Source of the DNA: Oscillatoria sp.
GTDB taxonomy: Bacteria; Cyanobacteriota; Cyanobacteriia; Cyanobacteriales; Laspinemataceae
Length of the DNA stretch: 64,000 bases
Reading direction: 5' to 3'
NCBI GenBank assembly: GCA_011390515.1
Contig: JAABSJ010000005.1
Location: 1 to 64,000, forward strand
Shown here: piece after piece, positions 8,621 to 18,315 of the stretch
How the letters are laid out: every line of letters starts with the position of its first letter
Numbering within the stretch: the stretch's first letter is position 1
Made by a program: the position numbers and the translations under genes
Notes under the pieces: model-generated
What the model was told of the DNA's origin: nothing
What the model saw: only the letters and a program-made list of their open reading frames with translations
The model's database searches: none

Positions 8621-9794
8621 ATGCTGAGAGCGACCAAGTACAGAATTTACCCAACCTCCGAGCAAAGGCAACACCTTGCTCAAAGTTTTGGTTGCTTACG
8701 ATTCGCATGGAACTACGCTCTCAACCTTACCAACGAAACCTACAAAACTACAGGGAAGGGCCTGGGTCGCTTTGCCATTCAGAAGGAAATAACTCATCTC
8801 AAGAAAGAGTATGAATGGATGAAAGAACCCTATTCCCAATGCTTACAGGTTGTTGCCCTCAATTTGTCTAGGGCTTTTATCAATTTCTTTGAAGGGAGGG
8901 CTTCTTATCCTCAATTCAAATCAAAGCACCGCAAGCAATCTATTAGTTATCCTCAGAATGTCTCCCTCGTAGAAGATGGCATCAAATTCCCCAAAATGGG
9001 AATTGTTCATGCCAGACTACATAGACCTATTGATGGGGCAATCAGAACAGTCACGGTGTCGATGAATGCTAATGGTCAATACTTTGCCTCTGTTCTAGTC
9101 GATGATGGGAGAGATATCCCAGAAAAAACGACTGAAGGTAAAGCAGTAGGTATTGATTTAGGGTTGACTCATTTTGCTATCACCTCCGATGGGTCTAAGT
9201 TTGACAACCCCCGTTGGTTAGCTAAACACGAGAAAAATCTGAGGGCCAAGCAGAAGCGGTTGTCCAGAAGACAAAAGGGCTCTAACAACCGTAACAAAAC
9301 CCGTAAACAGGTAGCGGGGGTACATAACAAAATATCTCGATGCAGGTCAGATTTCCACCACAAACTGTCACGCAGGATGGTAGACGAAAACCAAGTCATA
9401 GTGGTGGAAAATCTAGCAGTTAGGAACATGGTCAAAAATCATTGTCTCGAATCACGCAATCAGTCAGGTGGGGTGGGGCCAGTTCTGTACCATGCTGAAG
9501 TACAAAGCAGAGCAAGAAGGGAAAGTTTACCTTGAGGTAGACCGATTTTTTCCTAGCTCCAAAACCTGTAATGTTTGCCTCAATCAAGTCAGAAGCCTGA
9601 CCCTTGATGTCAGGACTTGGCAGTGTGAAAAATGTCAAACGAAGCACGATAGAGACATAAACGCTGCTAAGAACATCAGAGATGAAGGACTGCGGATTTT
9701 ATCCTCGGGGACCGGGGAGATCGCCTACCGCCCAGGTGTAAGACGAGACAGTAGAGGACGTAAGAAATCTACTGTCTCGCAGTCTGTTGGGTAG
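8621..9794 (+). pseudogene. tnpB: frameshifted IS200/IS605-family TnpB
   Basis: Two overlapping frames together make one TnpB, the RNA-guided nuclease of IS200/IS605-type elements. Frame one (8621 onward) has the N-terminal MLRATKYRIYPT, the first RuvC Asp in GIDLGLTHF and the RuvC Glu in VVVENLAVRNM. Frame two (ending 9794) has GWGQFC, the zinc finger pairs CNVC and CEKC, and the last RuvC Asp in HDRDINAAKNI. Frame two can be read back to HAISQVGWGQF, so inserting one base between 9449 and 9450 restores NHCLANHAISQVGWGQF. This points to a single-base deletion. All catalytic residues remain but are split between frames. No TnpA transposase is adjacent, so this is a TnpB-only element. Confidence 0.9.
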
Positions 9795-9801
9795 GAAGCC
9801 G

Positions 9802-9826
9802 ACGGTGTAATCGAGCGATTCACCGT
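9802..9826 (+). other. putative right-end / guide-RNA hairpin of the TnpB element
   Basis: ACGGTG-T-AATCG / CGATT-CACCGT forms an 11-bp stem with a 2-base loop and one bulge, starting 8 bases after the tnpB stop codon and followed by TCGGTAGTTCACC. In IS605-type elements the transcript over the tnpB 3' end and right end acts as the guide RNA. The position and shape fit, but the element boundary is inferred. Confidence 0.45.
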
Positions 9827-9949
9827 TCGGTAGTTCACCGATCAAGAGGTCACCAACCGGGCAACTTCCCGATTTTCACCGGGTCCCTCAACTCCTCAAA
9901 TCTGTCCCGAATTAGGCCGGGATGGAGGGAGTTGGGGAGGGGGGAAGAA

Positions 9950-12900
9950 TCACGATCGCAGTTGAAACGGCGCGATTTCCTCCACAAGGGGCAACGGGGT
10001 AGCCGAATGAGCCCGAGGGTTGTGATCAGAGGGTCCCGGATGATCCTGAGTCAACCCTTCTTCCTGGCGATCGCCTGATTCTAGCGCAATCCCTGGGCCT
10101 GGGGTTGCGGACCGGGCAAAATCAGAATTTTCCTCCCCTGAGTCAGGATTTTGCCGGTCCACCGGCAGGGTGAAATAGAACGAACTGCCTTCACCCACGA
10201 CACTTTCCACCCAAATCTGCCCACCGTGATGTTCGACAATACTGCGACAAATCGCTAACCCCAAGCCAGTTCCGCCCTTCTTGCGAGAATCCGAGGCATC
10301 AACTTGTTGGAAGCGTTCAAAAATTGTCTCTAGCTTATCCCGAGGAATACCCCGTCCCTGATCTTTAATCTGAAACAGCACTTCAGGAATGGAGGAATCC
10401 AGGAAATCTGGAGACCGGGCGGAAGTGAGAGAGGCAGATAACCAGACCTGACCCCCTTCCGGCGAGAACTTGAGCGCATTACTCAGCAAATTGGTCAAAA
10501 CCTGAAAAATGCGATCGGGATCTGCCCAAAGTTGCACCGGAATCGGGTTCACGCAGATGGTCACCCCGGCCTTATCTGCCATTGTCCGCATCGCATCCGC
10601 TGCGGAGATCGTCAAATCAGCCGCATTGCAATACTGCTCAACCATCGTCACTTTACCCGACTGGATGCGCTCTAAATCCAGAATGTCATTAATCAACCGG
10701 ACCAGGCGATCGGTATTCGACACCGCAATCTGTAACATCCGCCCTGCCTTTTCCGGATAGGACTCCAGCAGTCCATTCGCCAACAGACCCAAAGACCCGC
10801 GAATCGAAGTTAAGGGAGTTCGCAGTTCGTGACTCACCACCGAAATGAATTCATCCTTCATCCGTTCCACCCCCTGACGTTCCGTAATATCCTTGAAGGT
10901 CAGGACCGCCCCCTTGATTTCATTTTGTTCTTGAATCGGGGTCGTGATGTATTCCACGGGAAAACTCGTGCCATCCTTGCGCCAAAACACCGCAGTGCCG
11001 TGATGGACTGACCCATCAGCGATCGCCGCATAAAGCGGGGGTCCTAAATAGTCTTCCCCCCCATCCCGAGGATCACCCACCTCCTCCGGCAGAAAATTGG
11101 CTCCCAAAATCATCGTCAACGGAGCCCCCAACAATTCCCCCATCGAATATCCCAACATCTTCGTCGCCGCAGGATTGATAAACGTTGTATTGCCGAGAAT
11201 ATCCATGCCGCAGATGCCTTCCCCTGCGGAATTTAAAATCAACTCATTTTGATGGCGCAGACGTTCCAGGGAATCCTCGACCCGCTTGAGGTCCGTCACA
11301 TCCCGGGCGATGGTGGAAACCCCGGTAATCCGACCTGCCGCATCTTTAATCGGAGAAATGGTCAACGACACATAGATCGGCGAACCCTCTTTCTTCAAAT
11401 GCACCGTTTCATAATGGTCAATGCTCGACCCTTGGAGAATCCCTTCCAACAGGCGTAACTCGCTCTCTTGACGGTTGGGTAAAATCAAAATCGAAATCGA
11501 TCGCCCCTTCACTTCCTCGGCAGTATAGCCATAAATTCTCTGAGCCCCGGCATTCCAACTTAAAATCATCCCATCTAAGGTCTTGCCAATAATCGCATCA
11601 TCGGAAGACTCCACAATGGAAGCCAGACGCAGACGTTCCTCCTCCACCTGCTTGCGTTCCGTGACATCGCGCCCAATCACCACCAATCCTTTGCGAGAGC
11701 CATCACTGTGAAACAGTGGCACTTTTAGGGTATCTAAAATCACCTCAGAGCCATCAGGAACGGGAATCACTTCTTCCTTATGGGAGAGAATCATATCTTT
11801 CCATGCCTCCTCATCGGACCGTTCACATTCCAAAAACGCATCCCGATAAAACGAGTTCAACTCTGCAATCTCGGCATCGGTTTTCCCCTGATAATCCAAA
11901 TCTCCCATGTCAAAGACTTTGAGCATGGCTTGGTTAGCTTCTAACCAAGCGCCGCGACCGTCTTTAAAACAGATAGCATCGGGCATGGCATTAATTAAGG
12001 TGCGCAATTGTTCTTCACTTTCTCGCAAGGCGGCCTCAGTCTGTTTACGGTCGGTAATATCGGTTAAAACACAGATCGAACCGACTCGTTGATTGTTTTC
12101 ATCAGTCACTGCATCCGCCCGCAACCAGATGGAAATGGTATTGACGGGATTGTGATCGATCCCTAGGGGTAAGACAAAAGACCGAGGAGTTCGTCCGCGC
12201 ATCAGCACTTCTGAACTCCAACTATTTCCTTGGTGAATCAGATTAAAAACTTCTTGACCTAAGGAGGAATCTGCAAATAAAGAAGGCAGTCCACCGGCCT
12301 GATTCAGTTCCTCCACGGTGCATTCAAATAAATCTAAAAAGGCGCGGTTATGATAGATAGCCTGCCCGGTGATATCGATGGTGAGGACCGCATCACTGGT
12401 ACTTTCCACCGCTTGGGTGACGCGGATTAAGGCTTGTTGGGCTTGTTCTCGTCGGGAGATTTCGGTTCTTAAGCGGGCGTTGATCCGCTGGAGTTCGGCA
12501 GTCCGTTCGGCGACCAGTTCTTCGAGGTGGTTGCGGTAGAGTCGGAGTTCTTCTTCGGCTTGTTTGCGCTCGGTGATATCCTCGACTAAGCCGATCGCAA
12601 ATTGCCAGCAGTTTTGGGTATCTCGCATTGAAGAGACACTCAGGCGGACCCAGACGCAATGACCTTGAGCATGGATGTAGCGTTTTTCCAGTTGGTAGCG
12701 ATCGCGCTCCCCGGCGAGGAGTTCCTGAAACAGTTGTCGGCTGGTGGGTAGGTCCTCGGGATAAGTAATCGAATCAAAGCAGAAGTCGCACAACTGAGCC
12801 TGACTATACCCCAACATCCCCTGAAGTGCCGGATTGGTTTGCAGAAATCGTCCCTCTAAATCGGTGATTTTCATCCCGATCGCCGCCCCCTCGAAGGTGG

Positions 12901-15118
12901 TGCGAAATCGATTTTCACTCTCGCGCAGGGCCTCTTCGGCTTGTTTGCGTTCGGTGATATCCCGGCAGGTATAAAGCAGGGTTCCCCCTTCGATCGCCAC
13001 TTGTTTGACGCTCACCAGTAAGGTCCTGGGGTTTCCCTTTTTATCCAGGATGGTCCGTTCCAGGTTGTGAATTTCCCCGAAAAGCTCCAGTTCTTCCCCC
13101 TCAAATAGGTGATCCCCGAGTAGGTGGCTAATGTGGCCCCATTGTTGGGCTTCTTCTACGGAATAGTCACAGATGAAGCGGACTGCGGGACTGATATAGG
13201 TCAGCGCCCCATTGCGATCGGTGATAAACACAGCTTCGGAGATATTGCTCAGGGTGATCCGGTGGAGTTCCTCACTGGCGCGTAAGGCGGCCTCCATCCG
13301 CTTGCGATCGCTCAAATCCCGGGCCACAGTGAGCAGGGTTAAGATGCCATTTTTTTCGCATAAGGGGGTAGCGGCTAATTCCACGGGCACGATGGTCCCA
13401 TCAACGCGCAAAAACTGTTGTTCGATAAAGGGAACGGCTTGATGTTCGGTTAAAATCTGCTCAATTCGTTCCTCCACCAGGGCGCGTTTGTCGGGATGCA
13501 CAAAATTCAGGACGGGTAACCCCACCAAGGCTTCTGGGCTGGTGGCCCCGAGGAGTTTGGCTCCGGCTGTGTTAATAAAGTCGATTTTGCCCCCACTGTG
13601 GACAATAATGGCTTCTGGGGAGAGTTCAACTAACCGACGGTAACGCTCTTCGCTTTTGGCGAGGGCGGATTCGGCCCTTTGGCGTTCGGCGCGATCGCGC
13701 AGGGCGACGATGCCGTAGGCGAGGTCATTGGCGAGTTCTCCTAAGAGTTCCACTTCGGCAATATCAAAGGCATTGGCGGTTCCTGAATAAATCCGCAGGG
13801 AACCAAAGGTTTTGTTTTTGCCAATCAGGGGGAGGGCAATGGTGGAGTGCAACCCTTGGTTGAGGGCTAATTCTCGCCAGGGGGCAAAACTGGGTTCGGT
13901 TTGGATATTTTGCACCAAGCAACATTTACCCGTCTGAATGCAGGTGCGGGTCATGCCTTTAAATTCTGGGTTCGGTTTCCAGGATGCCTGGAGTTGTTGT
14001 AAATAGTCCCCGGCATCTCCGGCGAAGGCGGCAGGTTGCAGGGGGCGTTGGTGCCCCGATTGCGCCGCTTCTTCCGCTTCAGATAGGGCGACCCAAGCCA
14101 GTCGATAGCCCCCGGTTTCGACGATGATCCGGCAGATCTCGTGGAGGAGTTCGGATTCTTCCTGAGCACGGACCATGACTTGATTGCATTCCCATATCGT
14201 GGTGAGGGCGCGGTTGAGGGAACAGAGTTCCATTTCTACGGCTTTGCGATCGCTCAGATCATGGGCAATTACGGAAAATCCCACTAATTGTCCTTGAGTG
14301 TCTTGCAATGCCGAGAGGGTGATATTGGCCCAAAACCGGGTTCCATTCCGTCGCCTGCGCCATCCTTCATCTTCACATTGTCCAGCGGTGGCTACGAGTT
14401 GGAGTTCTTGCTGGGGTTTGCCCGTGGCAATATCTTCTTGGGGATAAAAACAGGAGAAGTGATTGCCGATAATCTCAGCAGAGGAATAACCGAGCAGTCT
14501 CTGTGCGCCGCGATTCCAACTGGCAATCCTTCCCCTGGAATCCAGCAGAAAAATGGCGTAGTCACGGATTTCTTCGACAAAGGCGCGGAAGAGTTGATCG
14601 TTTTGTTGCAGGTGTCGTTGTAAATGGGGGCTGTGGGCAGTGGAGGGTTCCCCTGGGTTGGGGGGATGGGCCGCCCAGAGGGACGGGGACTCGCGATGGT
14701 TAACTCGGACTCTGGTGCTTAAGAGTTTTTCGACTCTCCAGAAGAGTTCCTCGGGCTGGATCGGGGCGGCGATCGCATCGTCATATCTCCTGACTCCCAG
14801 GGTTGGCTCCCGGGTTGCGCTTTCTTCCGCTTCTCGGTGGGATTGCAAAATATCCCACTCTCCAGGATGAATGACCAACAATAGGGGAAAATCCCGAGGT
14901 GGGGAGGGGTTTCCCCATTCCCAAGACCCCCGGTAAGCCTCCAACCCGAGGCGATCGCCAATGCATAAATCTAGGCCATTCCAGGGGGGATGCGCTTCCC
15001 CCGTCACCCCCTCCACCAGGGTTGACTCTCCCGTTATAACTTGGTAATGTTGCCCTAACTGCTGGATGAGCAGGTGACGGGTTTGTTGTTCCTCGATTAG
15101 GAGCAAAATACAGTTCAT
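9950..15118 (-). CDS. multi-PAS/GAF sensor histidine kinase
   Basis: A 1722-residue, apparently soluble sensor kinase; no transmembrane segment is obvious. Order: a degenerate receiver-like N-terminus (about 1-120), PAS1 (about 175-290), a GAF domain (about 310-480), PAS2-PAS4 (about 490-860), a coiled linker (about 865-900), PAS5-PAS8 (about 905-1415), HisKA with the phospho-acceptor H1430 in VSHELRTPL, and HATPase_c (about 1530-1655) with N box NLLSNALKF, G1 DQGRGIP, F box FERFQQ and G2 GGTGLGLAI. Eight PAS-PAC modules are counted from their ends, such as DLSDRK, DITERK and DVTERK. The last 70 residues are low complexity. It probably signals to the CheY-like protein at 7777-8157. Confidence 0.95.
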   Translation of the reverse strand: MNCILLLIEEQQTRHLLIQQLGQHYQVITGESTLVEGVTGEAHPPWNGLDLCIGDRLGLEAYRGSWEWGNPSPPRDFPLLLVIHPGEWDILQSHREAEESATREPTLGVRRYDDAIAAPIQPEELFWRVEKLLSTRVRVNHRESPSLWAAHPPNPGEPSTAHSPHLQRHLQQNDQLFRAFVEEIRDYAIFLLDSRGRIASWNRGAQRLLGYSSAEIIGNHFSCFYPQEDIATGKPQQELQLVATAGQCEDEGWRRRRNGTRFWANITLSALQDTQGQLVGFSVIAHDLSDRKAVEMELCSLNRALTTIWECNQVMVRAQEESELLHEICRIIVETGGYRLAWVALSEAEEAAQSGHQRPLQPAAFAGDAGDYLQQLQASWKPNPEFKGMTRTCIQTGKCCLVQNIQTEPSFAPWRELALNQGLHSTIALPLIGKNKTFGSLRIYSGTANAFDIAEVELLGELANDLAYGIVALRDRAERQRAESALAKSEERYRRLVELSPEAIIVHSGGKIDFINTAGAKLLGATSPEALVGLPVLNFVHPDKRALVEERIEQILTEHQAVPFIEQQFLRVDGTIVPVELAATPLCEKNGILTLLTVARDLSDRKRMEAALRASEELHRITLSNISEAVFITDRNGALTYISPAVRFICDYSVEEAQQWGHISHLLGDHLFEGEELELFGEIHNLERTILDKKGNPRTLLVSVKQVAIEGGTLLYTCRDITERKQAEEALRESENRFRTTFEGAAIGMKITDLEGRFLQTNPALQGMLGYSQAQLCDFCFDSITYPEDLPTSRQLFQELLAGERDRYQLEKRYIHAQGHCVWVRLSVSSMRDTQNCWQFAIGLVEDITERKQAEEELRLYRNHLEELVAERTAELQRINARLRTEISRREQAQQALIRVTQAVESTSDAVLTIDITGQAIYHNRAFLDLFECTVEELNQAGGLPSLFADSSLGQEVFNLIHQGNSWSSEVLMRGRTPRSFVLPLGIDHNPVNTISIWLRADAVTDENNQRVGSICVLTDITDRKQTEAALRESEEQLRTLINAMPDAICFKDGRGAWLEANQAMLKVFDMGDLDYQGKTDAEIAELNSFYRDAFLECERSDEEAWKDMILSHKEEVIPVPDGSEVILDTLKVPLFHSDGSRKGLVVIGRDVTERKQVEEERLRLASIVESSDDAIIGKTLDGMILSWNAGAQRIYGYTAEEVKGRSISILILPNRQESELRLLEGILQGSSIDHYETVHLKKEGSPIYVSLTISPIKDAAGRITGVSTIARDVTDLKRVEDSLERLRHQNELILNSAGEGICGMDILGNTTFINPAATKMLGYSMGELLGAPLTMILGANFLPEEVGDPRDGGEDYLGPPLYAAIADGSVHHGTAVFWRKDGTSFPVEYITTPIQEQNEIKGAVLTFKDITERQGVERMKDEFISVVSHELRTPLTSIRGSLGLLANGLLESYPEKAGRMLQIAVSNTDRLVRLINDILDLERIQSGKVTMVEQYCNAADLTISAADAMRTMADKAGVTICVNPIPVQLWADPDRIFQVLTNLLSNALKFSPEGGQVWLSASLTSARSPDFLDSSIPEVLFQIKDQGRGIPRDKLETIFERFQQVDASDSRKKGGTGLGLAICRSIVEHHGGQIWVESVVGEGSSFYFTLPVDRQNPDSGEENSDFARSATPGPGIALESGDRQEEGLTQDHPGPSDHNPRAHSATPLPLVEEIAPFQLRS

Positions 15119-15924
15119 AATTCACCCTAGTGCTTGCAGCTCCGTCTATCATGATGGTTCATCACAGTGTCGGAGTATGGAGCGTTCTTCGGCAGATGGC
15201 TTCCCCTCGCTTCCTCTCTACCCCTGTTGGTTTTTGGTCTATAGAAGTTCTTTCACCCTTGGATCCGGTGCGATTTCCTTGGTGCTGTTTCCTGGCCCAA
15301 ATTGCTCGGTGTTCACCCCTGGGCGATCGGGCTTTTGAGTGCTGGGGTTTGGGTTAACCCCTGATCTATATCTTCCGAATCTTTCCTTAATTAAATAGAT
15401 GTCTCTATATATTTAGCTTAAATCATTCCTGTGGGGTGAATCGCAAATCACCCCTACATTTTTTCTTCAAAGAGAGGGGCGCAGAATTTTCCAATGGATT
15501 TACAGGGGCGATCGCTCTATCTTAAGGATGAAATTCGCCACTTTCAGCCCGAAGTCGGGGCTATGTATTTTTACCGATGGGTGCTATTTAGTGGGTTAAG
15601 TTTTGATAAGTTTTGATAAGTTCAAAAGGGAGTATGTAAATTGTTGGTTCTTTAGCTGTTTATTAATTTAGAGTAATTTCTAATCCCTGCTTTGTCAAGT
15701 CATCCCTCCTCTGCGGATTAGCCCCGTTGATGTTTTTCCACAACCGCTGATCGGAGGCGCTATCCCTGTCACCTCACCGTTAAGGGGTTCGCATGTTCTG
15801 CAGATTGTTAATTTTTATAAAAATATGTAGATTTTTTTTCGGTTTCCCTGGCCTAATTGCAAGGTTAGACCCCCTACTATGGGGGCAGGGGGCCAGTCCC
15901 AAAGAGTAGAAAAACCTCCTAAAA
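15119..15924. other. 0.8-kb intergenic region, no gene seen
   Basis: It lies upstream of the large kinase gene and downstream of the carboxypeptidase gene. I see no ORF with family resemblance. A direct repeat of TTTTGATAAG occurs at about 15600-15618, and a CCCCTACTATGGGGG inverted repeat near 15869-15885. The kinase promoter should lie at the left end. Confidence 0.4.
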
Positions 15925-17442
15925 TTAGCAGCGTTCCAATCGCGTCAACAACACCACAATTTCATCGATCGCCGCTCTTAACATGGCCGAGGATTGGTCC
16001 GATTGATTGACCAGAATGCTAAACAACACCGTATCATATTCCGAATTGGGAACATACCCAGATAACCCCGATACCCCCGTTAACGTCCCCGTTTTCGCCC
16101 GGACCGTTTGCGCTGCTGGAGTATTCCGAAACCGAGTCCGCAATGTACCACTCACCCCCGCTAAAGGTAACGCCTCCCGGTAAATCTCAAAATAAGGAGA
16201 ACCCGCCATCCCTCGCAGGGTTTGCACCAAGGATTCAGGACTGACGAGGTTCCGGCGAGAGAGTCCAGAAGCATCCACTAAATCGTAACTGGTCGGATCG
16301 ACTCCTAACTCGGTTAAAGTGGCTTTTAAGACTTGTAAACCCGCCTCCCGAGTCTCTTCCGGCAGGGGATTGTTGCCTTTACCTTGGGGATTCGCCCCGA
16401 GCGATCGCAACAAAACCTCTGTATAAAGATTATTGCTTCTCTGCAAGACTTGAACCGTCAGTTCCGATAAAGGCGGTGAGACGATCGCCGCTAATTCTTG
16501 CTGATTCGGCATATTCCGAAAGTGGTCACTCACCATTTCCCGTCCCGTGGTAATCCCCACCCCATTCAACGCTTGGCGGAAATACCCTAAAAAGTTTTGG
16601 GCGGGTTCTGCAACAGAAATTGAAACATCTTCTGCCGGTGAACCGACGTGCAACTGACCCGAGACTCGCACAATCGGTCGCGTAAACTCTCTCCCCACCT
16701 CCAAAAATTCTCGCGAATCCGTGGAAACCGTCCTGGACCGATTCTCAATTTGCCATCGGGTTTGTTCCATTGGATTTGCCCAAGTTACCGATAACGGTTG
16801 TCCTAATCCCTGGGGAGTTAAGGTAAAATCAACGCTATTTTGATTAAAAATCAGACTGTTGACGGGAGCACCATATCCCGCCTGGACATCTTCCCATTCC
16901 CAGTTAGGATGCACAGGAGACCCGATGAAATAACTATCTTCCCCGATCAGTTCCCCCACTTGCCGGATACCTTGTTGCTGCAATTGTTCGGCGATCGCCT
17001 CTAACTGAGTTTTCCCAATCGTCGGGTCACCCCGTCCCACAATCCGCAGAGAATCAATCCGGTCCCCAGTGGGATTAGAACCATAAACCGACGTGCGAAT
17101 CCGAAAGTCGGGACCGAGATGCTGTAACGCTGCCGCACTTGTGAGCAATTTAGCAGTCGATGCCGGAATAAAAAACTGCTCAGAATCCCGACTGTAAAGC
17201 GTGCGATCGCCTCGGATATCCAACGTTTCCACCAGAATACCCCACCGGGCGCGCCGCAACTGAGGACGATTAACAATCCCGGCGATCGTCGATTCCAACT
17301 GCGATTGACAAAACCGCTGGGGTGGCGGGGGTGAGGTTTGTCCCTTCACCGGAGACGGCACACTAACCAACATCAGCATCAACCCCAGCAGATTCAAGGA
17401 TTTCAGAGATTTGTAAAAGCGAGCGATCGGCAATCTCAACAT
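15925..17442 (-). CDS. dacB: D-alanyl-D-alanine carboxypeptidase/endopeptidase, PBP4 type (S13)
   Basis: A penicillin-binding protein that trims or cleaves peptidoglycan cross-links in the periplasm. The three active-site motifs are present: STAK (S95-K98 from the chosen start), SNN in QRSNNLYTE, and KTG in RAKTGTLTG. A long insertion domain between the first two motifs is typical of S13. The ATG at 17442 gives a basic n-region followed by LNLLGLMLMLVSVPS, a plausible signal peptide. An in-frame ATG at 17481 and a longer frame to 17589 exist, and no candidate has a clear ribosome site, so the start is uncertain. The mature protein is about 470 residues, normal for the family. Confidence 0.93.
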   Translation of the reverse strand: MLRLPIARFYKSLKSLNLLGLMLMLVSVPSPVKGQTSPPPPQRFCQSQLESTIAGIVNRPQLRRARWGILVETLDIRGDRTLYSRDSEQFFIPASTAKLLTSAAALQHLGPDFRIRTSVYGSNPTGDRIDSLRIVGRGDPTIGKTQLEAIAEQLQQQGIRQVGELIGEDSYFIGSPVHPNWEWEDVQAGYGAPVNSLIFNQNSVDFTLTPQGLGQPLSVTWANPMEQTRWQIENRSRTVSTDSREFLEVGREFTRPIVRVSGQLHVGSPAEDVSISVAEPAQNFLGYFRQALNGVGITTGREMVSDHFRNMPNQQELAAIVSPPLSELTVQVLQRSNNLYTEVLLRSLGANPQGKGNNPLPEETREAGLQVLKATLTELGVDPTSYDLVDASGLSRRNLVSPESLVQTLRGMAGSPYFEIYREALPLAGVSGTLRTRFRNTPAAQTVRAKTGTLTGVSGLSGYVPNSEYDTVLFSILVNQSDQSSAMLRAAIDEIVVLLTRLERC

Positions 17443-17756
17443 AAGCAGAAACCACAGTCCAAATAAACAACAGTAAATCATCAGCAAAGCGCGCACCCCC
17501 AGGAAAAAGCGCCCCTTCCCAAGAATCCAAACGCCGGGGTATTCACCCGATTTAACCCCCAATCCGGGAGACCCCTTCTCTACCCCCAAGGATTCTACCA
17601 GTTCCCCAATGTTCGTAGTAACAACTTCAGTCGTTCTCTTTTCTTAGTTCGTAGTAACGCCTTCAGGCGTTCTCTTAGTTCGTAGTAACGACTTCAGTCG
17701 TTCCGGATTGTTCGTAGTAACGACTTCAGTCGTTTCGGATTGTTCGTAGTAACGAC

Positions 17757-17936
17757 ATCTTGCATCATTATCAACACCGGCGGGGGATAAATCCCCCGCC
17801 TCATAGCTAAAGTCGGTTAAAACCGACTGAAAACACCACGGGATAAGACTTATAGTCGGTTTCAACCGACTTGAGCTGTTAGGCGGGGGATTTATCCCCC
17901 GCCGGTTGTTGCAACTCGTGCAAGATTTCGGTAGTA
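17757..17936. repeat. 180-bp hairpin element (family E, copy 2)
   Basis: Outer arms ATCTTGCA and TGCAAGAT enclose three nested stems: CGGCGGGGGATAAATCCCCCGCC, then AAAGTCGGTTAAAACCGACT, a variable centre, AGTCGGTTTCAACCGACTT and GGCGGGGGATTTATCCCCCGCC. The whole unit could fold into one long cruciform. A second copy lies at 56747-56939. It interrupts the GTAGTAACGAC repeat array, which continues on both sides. Confidence 0.85.
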
Positions 17937-17944
17937 ACGACTTC

Positions 17945-18066
17945 ATACCAAATCCGATTGGTAAAAGTCGGTTTTCGCTTTTAGCCCGCGCAGGCGGGCT
18001 TCGTCCGTATAGCCCCAGGCTTGAGCCTGCGGGTTTTAACAGACCTTTGACAACCGGATTCCGTAT
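17945..18066. mobile_element. 122-bp MITE-like element (family D, copy 1)
   Basis: It starts ATACCAAATCCG and ends CGGATTCCGTAT, so the termini are imperfect inverted repeats. Inside are two GC-rich stems (AGCCCGCGCAGGCGGGCT, and CCCCAGGCTTGAGCCTGCGGG). It splits one GTAGTAACGACTTC/AGTCGTTC repeat unit; removing it restores the unit apart from one C. The reverse-oriented copy at 54517-54638 has exactly the same length. Confidence 0.8.
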
Positions 18067-18315
18067 CAGTCGTTCCAGATTGTTTGTAGTCACCACATCA
18101 GTCGTTCTCCAAGTTCGTAGTAACAACTTCAGTCGTTCCGGATTGTTCGTAGTAACAACTTCAGTCGTTCCCTTCTCTACAGGTGCGGTAATTAACACTC
18201 ACCCCATACCCAAAACCGAACTCAACCCTCCGCCCAACTTAGATATATTAATTCCAGAAAGAGGTAAGCAATTCAAACCTCAACCCAACACTAATTCTTA
18301 AAGAGGTAACCCACT

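Larger units (their letters stand above)
17606..18186. repeat. array of GTAGTAACGACTTCAGTCGTT palindromic repeats with nested elements
   Basis: At least nine copies or partial copies of TTCGTAGTAACGACTTCAGTCGTT (variants AACGCCTTCAGGCGTT and AACAACTTCAGTCGTT) lie at 17607-17757 and 18062-18186. Units are joined by short links such as CTCTTAG or TCCGGATTG. Each unit centres on a palindrome, AACGACTTCAGTCGTT. Two other elements interrupt the array (17757-17936 and 17945-18066). Long open frames on both strands here are by-products of repeat structure. The array occupies the space between the carboxypeptidase and hsp20. Confidence 0.9.

Noticed and set aside
17644-18301. Frames of 184 (minus) and 131 (plus) codons
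   Set aside because: They translate the GTAGTAACGAC repeat array and two inserted elements; repetitive TTNNPERLK-like peptides are a repeat artefact.
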